A stretch of 64,000 nt of DNA from Zobellella endophytica (GCF_003012775.1 NZ_PXYG01000013.1:1-64000); one strand, 5' to 3'. Positions 29,618 to 40,399 are shown, counted from the stretch's first letter. Translations and numbers: made by a program. Notes: generated from the sequence alone by a model not told the origin.

Positions 29618-31105
29618 ATGACCGATCAGTACGTTGCCACCATCGATCTCGGCTCAAACAGCTTCCATATGGTGATCGCCCGCTACCACGGCGACAGCCT
29701 GCGCATCGTGGACCGCCTGAAAGAACGGGTTCGACTGGCCGACGGCCTGGACGATGTAAACCTGCTCAGCCAGGAGGCCATGGAGCGCGGCCTGGCCTGC
29801 CTAAGGCTGTTCGGGGAGCGCCTGCGCGGCTTTCACGCCACCCAGGTACGGGTGGCCGGCACCTTTACCCTGCGCGAAGCCGCCAACGCCCAGGAATTCG
29901 TGCGCCAGGCACAGCAGGTGCTGGGTTTTCCCATCGACATCGTCAGCGGCAACGAAGAAGCGCGCCTGATCTACCAGGGCGTGGCCCATACCCAGAATAC
30001 CCAGGGCCAGGTGCTGGTGATCGACATCGGCGGCGGCAGCACCGAACTGGTCATCGGCCGGGATTTCGACTGCAAGCTGGTGTCCAGCCGCAGCATGGGC
30101 TGCGTGAGCTTCACCCGCAAATACTTCGCCGACGGTCGCCTTACCGAGGAGAACTTCGAGCAGGCCATCGAAGCGGCCGAGTACCAGCTGGTGCCGGTGA
30201 TGGGCCGCTATCTGGGGCTGGGCTGGGACCAGGTGCTGGGCAGTTCCGGCACCATCAAGACCCTGCTCGAAATGTGTTCGGCCGTCACCCAGGAGCCGGT
30301 GATCGACCTGCCCGGGCTGCTGCACATCAAGACCCAGCTTACCGCCGCAGGCAGCCTGGACAAGGTGGACATCCCTGGCCTGAGCGAGGATCGCAAGCCG
30401 TTGATCGCCGCCGGGCTATCGATACTGCTCGGGGTGTTCCGCAGCCTCAACCTGGATAAAATGGGTTTTTCCGACGGAGCCCTGCGCGAAGGCCTGCTGT
30501 ATACCTTTTTCGGCCGGGTCAAACACCACGACATTCAGGTCAACACCATACTGGCCCTGAGCCAGGAGTACGCCATCGACACCCGCCAGGCCGAGCGGGT
30601 AAAGCAGACGGCACTCTCGCTGTTCGATCAGGTCCGCGACGGCTGGCAGCTGGACAACGGCTTTGTCGACCTGCTGGGTGGCGCCGCCCTGCTGCACGAG
30701 GTCGGGCTGCATATCAACTTCACCGGCATCCACCGGCACTCCGCCTATATCCTGAGCAACGCCGATCTGCCCGGCTTCACTCAGGAAGAGCAGAAAGCCC
30801 TGGCCGCCCTGGTGCGCTTCCACCGCAAGGCGCTCAAGCTCACCGAGCTGGAGCCGCTCAACTACCTGCCGGAGCGGCAGCTGTTTCGCCTGGTCCGGCT
30901 GCTGCGGCTGGCGGTGGCGTTGAACCGCCGCCGCCAGGACGGGGTACTGCCACCGTTGCCGTTGACCCTGGCCGCCGACGACGAGCTGCGCCTGAGCCTG
31001 CCCGCCGACTGGTGCGACCGGAACCACCTGCTGCTGACCACCCTGGAGCGGGAGCAGGCCTATCAGGCCAAGGTGGACTGGAAGCTGGAGCTGGTCAGGG
31101 TATAA
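29618..31105 (+). CDS. ppx: Exopolyphosphatase
   Basis: 495 residues of the Ppx/GppA family in the ASKHA fold. N-terminal phosphate-binding motif TIDLGSNSFHMVIAR, then VIDIGGGSTELVIG and GSSGTIKTLLEM. A C-terminal HD-like helical domain follows (LLHEVGLHINFTGIHRHSAYIL). It removes terminal phosphate from polyphosphate. It is translationally close to ppk (6 bp). Its terminator is inside the 3' end of the convergent tadA gene. Confidence 0.95.
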   Translation: MTDQYVATIDLGSNSFHMVIARYHGDSLRIVDRLKERVRLADGLDDVNLLSQEAMERGLACLRLFGERLRGFHATQVRVAGTFTLREAANAQEFVRQAQQVLGFPIDIVSGNEEARLIYQGVAHTQNTQGQVLVIDIGGGSTELVIGRDFDCKLVSSRSMGCVSFTRKYFADGRLTEENFEQAIEAAEYQLVPVMGRYLGLGWDQVLGSSGTIKTLLEMCSAVTQEPVIDLPGLLHIKTQLTAAGSLDKVDIPGLSEDRKPLIAAGLSILLGVFRSLNLDKMGFSDGALREGLLYTFFGRVKHHDIQVNTILALSQEYAIDTRQAERVKQTALSLFDQVRDGWQLDNGFVDLLGGAALLHEVGLHINFTGIHRHSAYILSNADLPGFTQEEQKALAALVRFHRKALKLTELEPLNYLPERQLFRLVRLLRLAVALNRRRQDGVLPPLPLTLAADDELRLSLPADWCDRNHLLLTTLEREQAYQAKVDWKLELVRV

Positions 31106-31106
31106 G

Positions 31107-31865
<759 letters not shown>

Positions 31866-31880
31866 AAATACCCTTGAAAA

Positions 31881-31903
31881 ACCCACCTTACGGTGGGTTT
31901 TTT
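31881..31903 (+). terminator. Terminator of tRNA-Pro
   Basis: ACCCACC (31881-31887) pairs with GGTGGGT (31892-31898), followed by TTTTT. Confidence 0.9.
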
Positions 31904-31931
31904 ATTGCCTGTCATTTTTCGTCCCGGCCAC

Positions 31932-32393
31932 TCAGGCCCGGTATTCCATCAGTATCACCGGCACCCGCCTGCCCCGGCGTTCCAGCTCCCGCTGCTCCAG
32001 GGCGACGAAGCTCATGGCCTCGAAGAACGGCTGGGCGGTAATGCTGGCTTCACAATAGAGACGGGACAGCCCGTGGGAGGCGGCTTCGGCTTTCAGCCGC
32101 TGCATCAGCGCCCGGCCGATGCCCTCGCCCTGGCGGGCATGGTGTACGTAGAACAGATCGATGCGGCCATCCTCGTCCAGCTCGGCAAAGCCCAGCAGAA
32201 ACTTGCCGTCCATCGCCACCAGCGGCCGGGTGCGGATGAAACGGCTGACCCAGCGCGGCTCGTCATATTCATCAGGAGCCCACACCGCCAGCTGGCTTTC
32301 ACTGTAATCAGCCTGGTTGATACGGTGCACGGTGTCGTGGAACAAACGCCAGATACTGCCCGTCTCACCGCTGCGGATCTTCCTGATTTCCAT
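31932..32393 (-). CDS. GNAT-family N-acetyltransferase
   Basis: 153 residues. The acetyl-CoA binding signature is the RQGEGIGRALM stretch (R/Q-x-x-G-x-G), preceded by LFYVHHA; the later LYCEASITAQPFFEAMSFV is the usual C-terminal GNAT strand-helix. The substrate is unknown. It stands alone between the tRNA-Pro terminator and arsJ; ATG at 32393. Confidence 0.85.
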   Translation of the reverse strand: MEIRKIRSGETGSIWRLFHDTVHRINQADYSESQLAVWAPDEYDEPRWVSRFIRTRPLVAMDGKFLLGFAELDEDGRIDLFYVHHARQGEGIGRALMQRLKAEAASHGLSRLYCEASITAQPFFEAMSFVALEQRELERRGRRVPVILMEYRA

Positions 32394-32498
32394 AATGACT
32401 CCTGCCTGTGCCTGTGGCCTCTATCTAGCCACAGTTGAAAGCAAGAAAAAAGCGGCTTGCGCGCCGCTTTGTCATATTTATTGCACAAACAACCGGTT

Positions 32499-33725
32499 TC
32501 AGCCCTGTTCGGGCACCCGCTGCCGGTGTTTCGGCAAATTGAGGGAAATCAGTGCCGCCAGCAGCAGGAAACCGGCGGAAATCCACAGACAGGCGGTCAA
32601 CCCGGCCTGCTGGTAGACCCATCCCGACAGCACAGTGCCGACGAGCCGCCCCATGGCGTTGGCCATGTAATAGAAGCCCACGTCCAGGGAGACCCCGTCT
32701 TCCCCAGCATAGCTGACGATCAGATAGCTGTGCAGCGAGGAGTTGACGGCAAACAGCGCCCCGAACAGCAAGAGGCCGCCGAGCAGGGTCCATTGTGGAT
32801 GGAACCCGGCCCCCAGTCCGAGGGCGATCAGCGCCGGAGTCAGGGTCAGTATCAGGGCCCAGCCGAAGGCGGTTTTGCCGTCGGGCACCCTGCCCGAGCG
32901 CTTGCCGGTAAAGTAAGGCGCGAACGACTGTACTACCCCGTAGCCGATGATCCAGAGCGCCAGGAAGCCGCCGATCCGCCAGTGATCCCAGCCGAACTGG
33001 CTGGCCAGGAATACCGGCAGCGCCACCACGAACCACACATCCCGGGCGCCGAACAGGAACATCCGCGCCGCCGAAAGGGCGTTGATGGCACGGCTCTTGG
33101 AAAAGATATCGCGAAACTTCGGCTTGGCTTTTGCCCGACCCAGATCCTGTTTCAGCATGACGACGCTGAACAGCCACACCAGGGCCAGCACCGCCGCCAT
33201 GGCGCCGACGGCCCCGGCGAAGCCGAGCAGCGCCAGCAGGGCCCCGCCGAGGAAGAAACCCGCGCCCTTGAGCGCGTTCTTGGAGCCGGTGAGGATGGCC
33301 ACCCACTGGTAGAGGGTGCCCTGGGCATCCTTCGGCACCAGCAGCTTGATTGCGCTCTTGGCGCTCATCTTGTTGAGATCCTTGGCGATGCCCGACAACG
33401 CCTGGGCCGCCATCACCCAGGGCACCGTCAGCCAGGCCGCCGGTACCAGCAGCATGGACAGCGCCACCACCTGCAGCGCCAGGCCGATGTTCATGGTCTT
33501 GTTTAGGCCCATATGGGCACCTAACCAGCCGCCCACCAGGTTGGTGATCACCCCGAAGATTTCATAGAACAGGAACAGCAGGGCGATCTCCAGCGGGCTG
33601 TAACCCAGGCCGTGGAAGTGCAGCACCACCAGCATGCGCAGGGCACCGTCGGTGAGGGTAAAGGCCCAGTAGTTGCCGGTGACCAACAGGTACTGACGGA
33701 TCTCGGGGGACAGGGTGGCCAGCAT
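32499..33725 (-). CDS. arsJ: Organoarsenical efflux MFS transporter ArsJ
   Basis: 408 residues from the ATG at 33725, with about 12 membrane segments. The start MLATLSPEIRQYLLVTGNYWAFTL (given in part), the loop FEIFGVITNLVGGWLG-like stretch and LNKMSAKSAIKLLVPKD are characteristic of ArsJ. ArsJ exports 1-arseno-3-phosphoglycerate, formed when GAPDH uses arsenate in place of phosphate; the product decays outside the cell. The start lies 4-7 nt after the stop of the partner GAPDH, so the pair is coupled. It is the last gene of acr3-phosphatase-GAPDH-arsJ. Confidence 0.9.
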   Translation of the reverse strand: MLATLSPEIRQYLLVTGNYWAFTLTDGALRMLVVLHFHGLGYSPLEIALLFLFYEIFGVITNLVGGWLGAHMGLNKTMNIGLALQVVALSMLLVPAAWLTVPWVMAAQALSGIAKDLNKMSAKSAIKLLVPKDAQGTLYQWVAILTGSKNALKGAGFFLGGALLALLGFAGAVGAMAAVLALVWLFSVVMLKQDLGRAKAKPKFRDIFSKSRAINALSAARMFLFGARDVWFVVALPVFLASQFGWDHWRIGGFLALWIIGYGVVQSFAPYFTGKRSGRVPDGKTAFGWALILTLTPALIALGLGAGFHPQWTLLGGLLLFGALFAVNSSLHSYLIVSYAGEDGVSLDVGFYYMANAMGRLVGTVLSGWVYQQAGLTACLWISAGFLLLAALISLNLPKHRQRVPEQG

Positions 33726-33731
33726 CACCAC

Positions 33732-34745
33732 TTACCCCGCCCGGTCCAGCCGGCCCACCTTGCGCATCAGCTCGGCGGTGCGGTTGGCGTAGCCCCATTC
33801 GTTGTCGTACCAGGCGTACAGCTTGACCTGGGTGCCGTTGACCACCATGGTGGAGAGTGCGTCTATGATGCTGGAGCGCGGATCCGTCTTGTAGTCCACC
33901 GACACCAGGGGCCGTTCCTCATAGCCGAGGATACCCGCCAGTTCGCCTTCCGCCGCCGCCTTGAGCAGGGTGTTCACCTCCGCCTCGGTGGTGGCCTGCT
34001 CCACCTCGAACACGCAGTCAGTGAGCGAGGCGTTGGCCAGCGGCACCCGCACCGCATGGCCGTTCAGCTTGCCCTTCAGTTCGGGGAAGATATGGGTGAT
34101 GGCGGTGGCCGAGCCGGTGGTGGTGGGAATAAGGCTCTGGCCGCAGGCCCGGGCCCGGCGCAGATCCTGGTGGGGCGCGTCCAGTATGGTCTGGGTGTTG
34201 GTGATGTCGTGGATGGTGGTCATGGAGCCGTGGCGGATGCCCAGTTGGCCGTGGATCACCTTGACCACCGGTGCCAGGCAGTTGGTGGTGCAGGAGGCGG
34301 CGGTCACGATGGGGTGCAGCGCCGGATCGTAGAGGTGATCGTTCACCCCCATCACCACGTTGAGCACGCCCTCTTCCTTCACCGGCGCCGTCACCACCAC
34401 CCGCTTCACCCCCTGATCCAGGTAGGCCTGCAGCAGGGCCTTGCTCTTCATCTTGCCGGAAGCCTCGATCACCACGTCGCAGCCGGACCAGTCGGTATCG
34501 GCTATGGCCTTGTTGCGGGTGCAGGCAATGCGCCGGTTGTCGATGATCATTTCTTCACCGATGGCCCGCGCCTCCCGGGTCCAGCGGCCGTGCACCGAGT
34601 CGAAGGTGACAAGGTGCGCCAGGGTGGCGGCGTCACCGGCCGGATCGTTGATCTGCACGAACTCCACGTCGTCCCATGCCCAGGCCGCGCGCAGCGCCAG
34701 CCGCCCCATGCGGCCGAAGCCGTTGATCCCTACCTTGATGGTCAT
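33732..34745 (-). CDS. ArsJ-associated glyceraldehyde-3-phosphate dehydrogenase
   Basis: 337 residues. The Rossmann motif [16 protein letters not shown], catalytic cysteine in [14 protein letters not shown], and [11 protein letters not shown] are those of [33 protein letters not shown] is typical of the ArsJ-linked subgroup. In this role it forms 1-arseno-3-phosphoglycerate from arsenate, exported by the adjacent ArsJ. It is distinct from epd at 4.2-5.2 kb. The central glycolytic gapA is not in the window. A 259-bp spacer with a hairpin repeat precedes it. Confidence 0.92.
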   Translation of the reverse strand: MTIKVGINGFGRMGRLALRAAWAWDDVEFVQINDPAGDAATLAHLVTFDSVHGRWTREARAIGEEMIIDNRRIACTRNKAIADTDWSGCDVVIEASGKMKSKALLQAYLDQGVKRVVVTAPVKEEGVLNVVMGVNDHLYDPALHPIVTAASCTTNCLAPVVKVIHGQLGIRHGSMTTIHDITNTQTILDAPHQDLRRARACGQSLIPTTTGSATAITHIFPELKGKLNGHAVRVPLANASLTDCVFEVEQATTEAEVNTLLKAAAEGELAGILGYEERPLVSVDYKTDPRSSIIDALSTMVVNGTQVKLYAWYDNEWGYANRTAELMRKVGRLDRAG

Positions 34746-34851
34746 TGCTACTACCTCCCTCTTTCAATATATTTTGTGCCAGCCCGCAGTGCTGTCGGTT
34801 TGTCGCCGCTCCAGACTGACCTGAACAGACAACATCCATGCCTAAACAGGC

Positions 34852-34956
34852 GGACAAAGCGAACGGCGCCGCCGACCGTCACATGCCAGGGATGGCATGT
34901 GCCGAGCGATACATGGATGTACCGAGCGTGTCGGCGGAGTTGGCCCTTTGGCCGAC
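34852..34956. repeat. Nested-hairpin intergenic repeat, copy 3
   Basis: Central palindrome ACATGCCA-ggga-TGGCATGT (34881-34900). Left of it are GGACAAAGCGAACGGCGCC and GCCGACCGTC; right of it are GAGCGTGTCGGCGGAG and TTGGCCCTTTGGCCGAC. Read backwards, it follows the element at 14.56-14.75 kb almost base for base at the ends, with a shorter middle (GATACATGGATGTACCGAGC). It lies in the arsenic operon between the phosphatase and GAPDH genes. Confidence 0.85.
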
Positions 34957-35004
34957 TTTTCCATCCCTACGTTACATCCGGTTGAATCAATTCGCCCCTT
35001 ACGC

Positions 35005-35511
35005 CTACCCGACCGAGCTTGCCAGCGCTTCGATATAGCTCAGGTGGGCCGGCAGGCACAGGGCCTTGGGCCGCAGCGCCTGCACCCGTTGCACCGCCTC
35101 ACTCAGCGGCACATCCAGGGCCAGCAGGATAGTCGCCGCCATCAGGCCGGTACGGCCCGAGCCGCCCTTGCAGTGGATGGCGATATCCCGGCCCTGGGCC
35201 AGCAGTGCCAGCACCCTATCGCGCGCCCCGGCCCAGGCCTGCTCGAAGGCGGCCTCGGGGGCCGCGTCATCCTCCACCGGCAGGTGGAACCAGGCCAGCT
35301 CCAGCTCCTCACACAGGGCCGGCATGGCGGTGACCCGGTTCTTTTCCATCTCGGCCCCGGGCATCAGAGTCAGCACGGCGCCGGCGCCGGCCTGGCGCAG
35401 CTGTTCGAGTGAGGCGTCCAGCGCCGCCTCTTTGGTACCCGGGCAAGGGGTGAGGATCAGACGGCCCCGGCCTTCGCCGAGGGACAGATAGTCAAAAGGG
35501 TGTTGCGACAT
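35005..35511 (-). CDS. Dual-specificity-type protein phosphatase of the arsenic operon
   Basis: 168 residues from the ATG at 35511 (MSQHPFDYLSLGEGRG), with AAGGA upstream. The active-site loop HCKGGSGRTG matches the cysteine phosphatase signature HCx5R, with a general-acid aspartate likely in LPVEDDAAPE. Such phosphatases recur in acr3/arsJ operons; the physiological substrate is unknown. It lies between acr3 and the GAPDH gene. A direct arsenate-reductase role is possible but unproven, and no classical arsC is present in the window. Confidence 0.85.
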   Translation of the reverse strand: MSQHPFDYLSLGEGRGRLILTPCPGTKEAALDASLEQLRQAGAGAVLTLMPGAEMEKNRVTAMPALCEELELAWFHLPVEDDAAPEAAFEQAWAGARDRVLALLAQGRDIAIHCKGGSGRTGLMAATILLALDVPLSEAVQRVQALRPKALCLPAHLSYIEALASSVG

Positions 35512-35540
35512 CGTCTTTCCTTGATTGTCCATTGATTAAA

Positions 35541-36563
35541 TCAGTTATAGGCGAACCAGTGCCGGGTGCGGTTGGCGATGGCCACCAGCGACAGCATCAC
35601 CGGCACTTCCACCAGCACTCCCACCACGGTGGCGAGCGCCGCCCCCGAGTGCAGCCCGAACAGGGAGATGGCCACCGCCACCGCCAGCTCGAAGAAGTTG
35701 GAGGTGCCTATCATACAGGCCGGTGCGGCGATGTTATGGGGCAGCTTCATCGCCCGGGCGGCGGTGTAGGCAATGGCGAAAATGCCGTAGGTCTGGATCA
35801 GCAGCGGGATGGCGATCAGCACGATGGTCTGGGGCTGGGCCAGAATGGTGGGCGCCTGGAAGCCGAACAGCAGCACCACGGTCGCCAGCAGGCCCGCCAC
35901 CGACAGCGGCTTGATGCGCTGGATAAAGTGTTGCAACTGTTTACCGTCGCCACGCTGCGCCAGCCGCCGGCGGGTATAGATGCCGGCCGCGAGCGGCAGC
36001 ACCACATACAGCAGCACCGACCACAGCAGGGTGTCCCAGGGCACCGTGATGTCGCTTACCCCCAACAGGAAGGCGGCGATGGGGGCGAAGGCGAACACCA
36101 TGATAAGGTCGTTCACCGACACCTGCACCAGGGTGTAGTTGGGATCTCCGCGGGTGAGCTGGCTCCACACGAACACCATGGCGGTGCAGGGCGCCACCCC
36201 CAGCAGTATCATGCCGGCGATGTATTCCCCGGCGGACTGGGGGTCGACCCAGTCGGCGAACAGCACCCGGAAGAACAGCCAGCCCAGGGCCGCCATGGTG
36301 AACGGCTTGATCAGCCAGTTGACCGCCAGGGTCAGCAGCAGGCCCCTGGGCTTTTTGCCCACGTCCTTGATGGCGGAAAAGTCGATCTGCACCATCATGG
36401 GGTAGATCATCACCCAGATGCACAGGGCCACCACCAGGTTGACGTGGGCGAATTCCAGCCCCGCCACCAGGGCGAAACCATCGGGCAGCAGGCTGCCCAG
36501 GGTGACGCCGGCCAGGATACACAGGCCGACCCACAGCGACAGGTAGCGTTCGAATACTCCCAT
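35541..36563 (-). CDS. acr3: Arsenite efflux permease Acr3
   Basis: 340 residues from the ATG at 36563 ([19 protein letters not shown]), with GAGGTAAAGGA upstream; the longer frame to 36632 runs through the promoter. About 10 membrane helices. Conserved Acr3 motifs: [15 protein letters not shown] with the essential cysteine, [11 protein letters not shown], and [15 protein letters not shown]. It exports arsenite using the proton gradient. It is the first gene of the arsenic operon, 29 bp before the phosphatase gene. No arsR is seen nearby. Confidence 0.95.
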   Translation of the reverse strand: MGVFERYLSLWVGLCILAGVTLGSLLPDGFALVAGLEFAHVNLVVALCIWVMIYPMMVQIDFSAIKDVGKKPRGLLLTLAVNWLIKPFTMAALGWLFFRVLFADWVDPQSAGEYIAGMILLGVAPCTAMVFVWSQLTRGDPNYTLVQVSVNDLIMVFAFAPIAAFLLGVSDITVPWDTLLWSVLLYVVLPLAAGIYTRRRLAQRGDGKQLQHFIQRIKPLSVAGLLATVVLLFGFQAPTILAQPQTIVLIAIPLLIQTYGIFAIAYTAARAMKLPHNIAAPACMIGTSNFFELAVAVAISLFGLHSGAALATVVGVLVEVPVMLSLVAIANRTRHWFAYN

Positions 36564-36602
36564 TCCTTTACCTCGATGAGACTGAAAACATGCGGAAAAA
36601 AG

Positions 36603-36624
36603 AATATACGAAAAATCAAATATG
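36603..36624. promoter_or_regulatory. Possible ArsR-type operator upstream of acr3
   Basis: Imperfect 8-6-8 inverted repeat AATATACG-AAAAAT-CAAATATG, 40 bp upstream of acr3. AT-rich arms of ATAT plus CG around a short A/T spacer are typical of ArsR/SmtB operators. No arsR is in the window, so the regulator would act from elsewhere. Confidence 0.4.
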
Positions 36625-36636
36625 TAAACCACTAAA

Positions 36637-36659
36637 AAACCCCGGTGATCCCGGGGTTT
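36637..36659 (-). terminator. Terminator of pstS
   Basis: AAACCCCGG (36637-36645) with CCGGGGTTT (36651-36659), followed on the minus strand by six T residues. It also insulates acr3 from pstS transcription. Confidence 0.92.
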
Positions 36660-36684
36660 GGCATGCAGATGGGCGTCGAATGGC

Positions 36685-37656
36685 TTAGTTCAGGCCCAGC
36701 TTGGCCAGGTCGGCTTCGATAACGGCGGCGGGCACCGGCACGTAACCGTCCTTGTCCACGATTTCCTGACCCTGCTTGGACAGCATCAGCTTGACGAACT
36801 CGGCTTCCATCGGGCCCAGCGGCTCGTTGGGGTGCTTGTTCACGTAGACGTACAGGAAGCGGGACAACGGGTATTCGCCGCTGATGGCGTTGTCGGCGTT
36901 GGCTTCGATGTAATCGGTGGAGCCGGCTTCCGCCAGGGGCACGGCGCGCACGCTGGAGGTGCTGTAGCCCAGGCCAGAGTAACCGATGGCGTTCAGGGAA
37001 GAAGAGACGGACTGCACCACGGAGGCGGAGCCGGGCTGTTCGTTCACGTTGTTCTTGAAGTCACCCTTGCACAGCGCTTCATCTTTGAAGTAACCGTAGG
37101 TGCCGGATACGGAGTTGCGGCCGTACAGCTGCACGTCGCGGCTGGTCCAGTCACCGGAGAGACCGGTCTGGCCCCACTTGGTGATCTGCTCGGCCATGCC
37201 GCAGCCCAGGGTGCTGGAGAAAATGGCGTCGACCTGGTCGATGCTCAGACCTTCGATCGGGTTGTCTTTATGCACGAACACCGCCAGGGCATCGATGGCG
37301 ACGCGAACCGGGGTCGGCTTGTAGCCGTAGCGCTTTTCGAAGGCTTCGATTTCGTTGCTCTTCATGGCCCGGCTCATGGGGCCGAACTGGGCGGTACCCT
37401 CGGTCAGGGCGGCGGGAGCGGTGGAAGAACCGGCGGCCTGGATCTGTACGTTGACGTTGGGATAGCTACGTTTGAACTCTTCGGCCCACAGGGTGGCCAT
37501 GTTGGCCAGGGTGTCGGAACCCACGGAAGACAGGTTACCGGAGATACCGCTGACTTTTTCATAGTCGGGCAGAGAACTGTCCACCGCGGCCAGGGCAGAG
37601 GTGGAAGCCAGGGCGGCAGTCAATCCAAGCGCGCTTACCAGTTTGTTCAATTTCAT
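36685..37656 (-). CDS. pstS: Phosphate-binding periplasmic protein PstS
   Basis: 323 residues from the ATG at 37656. The first about 23 residues form a signal peptide ending ALA-A. The mature protein starts near [17 protein letters not shown]. Phosphate-binding segments include [33 protein letters not shown] and [17 protein letters not shown]. The frame open to 37956 crosses the promoter and is rejected. It has its own Pho box and terminator, separate from pstCAB-phoU, which is an arrangement that favours high PstS levels. Confidence 0.95.
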   Translation of the reverse strand: MKLNKLVSALGLTAALASTSALAAVDSSLPDYEKVSGISGNLSSVGSDTLANMATLWAEEFKRSYPNVNVQIQAAGSSTAPAALTEGTAQFGPMSRAMKSNEIEAFEKRYGYKPTPVRVAIDALAVFVHKDNPIEGLSIDQVDAIFSSTLGCGMAEQITKWGQTGLSGDWTSRDVQLYGRNSVSGTYGYFKDEALCKGDFKNNVNEQPGSASVVQSVSSSLNAIGYSGLGYSTSSVRAVPLAEAGSTDYIEANADNAISGEYPLSRFLYVYVNKHPNEPLGPMEAEFVKLMLSKQGQEIVDKDGYVPVPAAVIEADLAKLGLN

Positions 37657-37719
37657 CCTTAATCTCCAATCTGAGTTCGGTCTTTCAAGACGCGGCCAGT
37701 ATTGCCGCCGGTGATGACA

Positions 37720-37753
37720 ACTATATGAACCGAAGGTGACGCTTTTATGACAA
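37720..37753 (-). promoter_or_regulatory. Pho box and -10 of pstS
   Basis: On the minus strand, TTGTCATAAAA (37743-37753) and GCGTCACCTTC (37732-37742) form the two half-sites. After exactly 6 nt comes TATAGT (37720-37725). A further GTTGTCAT half-site lies just downstream. Confidence 0.82.
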
Positions 37754-37762
37754 GAAAACAGA

Positions 37763-37784
37763 AAGCGGGAAGCGGGAAGCGGGA
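37763..37784. repeat. Short GCGGGAA tandem repeat
   Basis: Three copies of GCGGGAA in the phoR-pstS spacer, upstream of the pstS Pho box. No function is apparent. Confidence 0.6.
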
Positions 37785-37831
37785 TCTTCGCTCCCACGTG
37801 GCGGCATGGGAACGAAAAAATACCGGACCTG

Positions 37832-39148
37832 TCAGGCGATTTCCCGGTTGGGGCTGTCCAGCACCAGCAGGCGTTCGGGCAGGCTGAAGCTGAAACAACT
37901 GCCCTCCCCCGGGCGACTGCGGATCTCGAGATGGGCATCGTGGTGGCCGAGGGCATGCTTGACGATGGCCAGCCCCAGGCCGGAGCCGCCGGTCTGCCGG
38001 CTGCGGGCCTTGTCGACCCGGTAGAAGCGCTCGGTCAGCCGGGCGATGTGCTCCGGGGCGATGCCTTCGCCATTGTCGGTCACCGCGAAGCGGCCCTGGT
38101 ACCCCACCCGGCCCCATTCCACCCGGATCTCGGTACCGGCCGGGGAATGACGGATGGCGTTGTAGACCAGGTTGGAAATGGCGCTGCGCAACTGCTCCTG
38201 ATCGCCCCTCACCTTGAGACCCGCGTCGACCTCGAAGCTGAACCGGTGGCCCTTGTCGGCACTCAGCGCGACCGCCTCCTGTTCCAGCATCATCAGCATG
38301 GCCGGCATATCGACAATCTTGCCGAGATCGATGGTGGGCGATGCCTCGATGCGGGTCAGGGTCATCAGCTGATTGACCAGGGCGTCCATACGCAGGGTCT
38401 GCTCCAGCATCACCTTCTGGGTCTTGTGCCACATCGGCCCGGGCGGCAGCTCCTCCAGCATTTCCAGGTAACCCTTGAGTACCGTCAGCGGCGTGCGCAG
38501 TTCATGGGACACGTTGGCCACGAAGGACTTGCGCATCTGCTCCAGGCTTTTCAGCCGGGTGACGTCACGCACCACCAGCATGGCCTGATCTTCCGCATAG
38601 GGCATGATGCGGCATTCCAGCAACTTGTCTTCGTTGACCGGTGACGGCAGCTCCAGCGGCTCACGAAAATCGGCCCGCTTCATGTAGGTGATGAACGCCG
38701 GGGTGCGGATCAGGTTGCCGATATGCTGTCCGGCATCATCGGGCCAGCGGAATCCCAGCAACTGCTGGGCCAGCTTGTTGCACCAGATGATGCTGCCGTC
38801 GCGCCGGATCACCACGGCGGCGTCCGGCAGGGCCTCGGCCCCTTCCCGGAAGCGGCGCACCAGGTTGGCCAGCTCCCGCCGGCGCGCTCGCTGGCGCTGC
38901 TGCAGCCGGTAGATGCCGTTGAAGATGACTTCCCAGCTGCCCGTGCCCTCGGGCGGTACCAGGCTGCGGTCCCGCCACAGCCAGACCGCCAGCTTGTGCT
39001 GAAAACGATAATGCCAGGCCAGGTGCAGGGAGGTGGCTACCAACAACCCCAGCGCGATGTCGCCGATGGCCAGGCCAAGCAGAAAAAACACCAGGTAGTA
39101 GAGGATTAATCGCCACCATAAACCATGGCCGGAGTCGTGTAGCTGCAT
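37832..39148 (-). CDS. phoR: Phosphate-regulon sensor histidine kinase PhoR
   Basis: 438 residues from the ATG at 39148 ([18 protein letters not shown]), with GAGG 6-7 nt upstream and 7 nt after the phoB stop. Two N-terminal membrane helices (about 12-50), a charged linker, and a PAS domain (about 85-190). The H-box is [15 protein letters not shown]-box [11 protein letters not shown] boxes [12 protein letters not shown] and [12 protein letters not shown]. It phosphorylates PhoB when phosphate is low. It is second in the phoBR operon. Confidence 0.95.
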   Translation of the reverse strand: MQLHDSGHGLWWRLILYYLVFFLLGLAIGDIALGLLVATSLHLAWHYRFQHKLAVWLWRDRSLVPPEGTGSWEVIFNGIYRLQQRQRARRRELANLVRRFREGAEALPDAAVVIRRDGSIIWCNKLAQQLLGFRWPDDAGQHIGNLIRTPAFITYMKRADFREPLELPSPVNEDKLLECRIMPYAEDQAMLVVRDVTRLKSLEQMRKSFVANVSHELRTPLTVLKGYLEMLEELPPGPMWHKTQKVMLEQTLRMDALVNQLMTLTRIEASPTIDLGKIVDMPAMLMMLEQEAVALSADKGHRFSFEVDAGLKVRGDQEQLRSAISNLVYNAIRHSPAGTEIRVEWGRVGYQGRFAVTDNGEGIAPEHIARLTERFYRVDKARSRQTGGSGLGLAIVKHALGHHDAHLEIRSRPGEGSCFSFSLPERLLVLDSPNREIA

Positions 39149-39155
39149 GCAAGCC

Positions 39156-39845
39156 TCATAGGCGCGTTGAAAAACGGTAGCCGGCACCACGCACAGTCTG
39201 GATCAGCTTGTCGTGTCCCGACTCCGACACCGCCTTGCGCAACCGCCGGATATGCACGTCCACGGTTCTGTCTTCCACATAGACGTTGGTGCCCCACACA
39301 TTATTGAGCAACTGCTCGCGGCTGTATACCCGCTCCGGATGAGTCATGAAAAAGTGCAACAATTTGAATTCGGTCGGGCCCATGTCGAGCTGCAGGTTGT
39401 TGGCGCTGACCCGGTGGCTGACCGGATCCAGCTTCAGCCCCTGCACCTCGATGACGTCTTCCACCGAGGTGGGAGCTACCCGGCGCAGCACCGCCTTGAG
39501 CCGGGAGGTCAGTTCCTTGGGGGAAAACGGCTTGGTGATGTAATCGTCGGCGCCCACGTCCAGGCCTTTGATCTTGTCTTCTTCCTCGGCCCGGGCGGTG
39601 AGCATGATCACCGGGATCTGGCGGGTCAGTTCGTCCTGCTTGAGGTGCTTGATCAACTGGATGCCGCTGCCGCCGGGCAGCATCCAGTCGAGCAGGATAA
39701 GCTCGGGATAGGGTTCCTTGATCAGCGACAGCGCCTGGTCGTAATCTTCCGCTTCCTGGGTAGCGAAGCCTTTCTGCTCCAGCACGAAACACAACATTTC
39801 GCGGATCGGCGCCTCATCCTCTACCACCAGTATTTTCCGTGTCAT
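39156..39845 (-). CDS. phoB: Phosphate-regulon response regulator PhoB
   Basis: 229 residues. Receiver domain with acidic pocket VVEDEAPIR, phosphoacceptor aspartate in [40 protein letters not shown], then an OmpR-type winged-helix domain ([34 protein letters not shown]). It binds the Pho boxes described in this window. It is autoregulated by its own Pho box and followed by phoR. Confidence 0.97.
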   Translation of the reverse strand: MTRKILVVEDEAPIREMLCFVLEQKGFATQEAEDYDQALSLIKEPYPELILLDWMLPGGSGIQLIKHLKQDELTRQIPVIMLTARAEEEDKIKGLDVGADDYITKPFSPKELTSRLKAVLRRVAPTSVEDVIEVQGLKLDPVSHRVSANNLQLDMGPTEFKLLHFFMTHPERVYSREQLLNNVWGTNVYVEDRTVDVHIRRLRKAVSESGHDKLIQTVRGAGYRFSTRL

Positions 39846-39888
39846 TCTTCAACTGCCTCTTAATTCGGGTCTTGTCGGTGTATCACCC

Positions 39889-39922
39889 ATTATTGGAAGC
39901 AAGTATGACATTTTTATGAAAT
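39889..39922 (-). promoter_or_regulatory. Pho box and -10 of phoBR
   Basis: On the minus strand, ATTTCATAAAA and ATGTCATACTT (39901-39922) are 11-bp half-sites. After exactly 6 nt comes AATAAT (39889-39894). Confidence 0.8.
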
Positions 39923-39970
39923 TGTGACGCGCCGGTGTCAGCGGGCTGACAACTTGGCGACGTTTTTCTT

Positions 39971-40399
39971 TCAGCAGGCCTGATAGCCCATGCAGAGCTC
40001 CGGCTGGCCGGTGCCCGGATCGATACCTTCCTCGGTAATGGCGAAGCCGTGCTGGCGGTAAAAATGCACCGCCACGTCGTTCTCGCTGAACACCTTGAGC
40101 GACAGCCGCCGCCGCAGCCGCTTGGCCATGGCCAGCAGCGCCTTGCCGATGCCGTTCTGCTGGCAGTCCGGGCGCACGAACAACGCCGCCAGGTAGTCGT
40201 CCACCAGGGCGATAAAGCCCTGGATCTCCCCGCCCCGCTCGCAGACCCACAGCTCGGCCGACGGCAGATAACGGGCGCGCATCTGCTCCTGCTGCTGCCA
40301 CCAGAAGGCGGCCGGTACAAAATCATGGGCCTGCAGCGAGGCCAGCAGCCACACTTCGAGGATGGCGTCCATGTCATCGGCCCTGGCCTGTCGTATCAT
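39971..40399 (-). CDS. GNAT-family acetyltransferase, YjaB-like
   Basis: 142 residues from the ATG at 40399 (MIRQARADDMDAILEVWLL). The pattern ALFVRPDCQQNGIGKALL is the acetyl-CoA loop (Q-x-x-G-x-G/A), followed by SLKVFSENDVAVHFYRQHGF. Its order of conserved segments resembles E. coli YjaB. The substrate is unknown. It is upstream of and parallel to phoB, but the phoB Pho box lies between them. Confidence 0.83.
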   Translation of the reverse strand: MIRQARADDMDAILEVWLLASLQAHDFVPAAFWWQQQEQMRARYLPSAELWVCERGGEIQGFIALVDDYLAALFVRPDCQQNGIGKALLAMAKRLRRRLSLKVFSENDVAVHFYRQHGFAITEEGIDPGTGQPELCMGYQAC

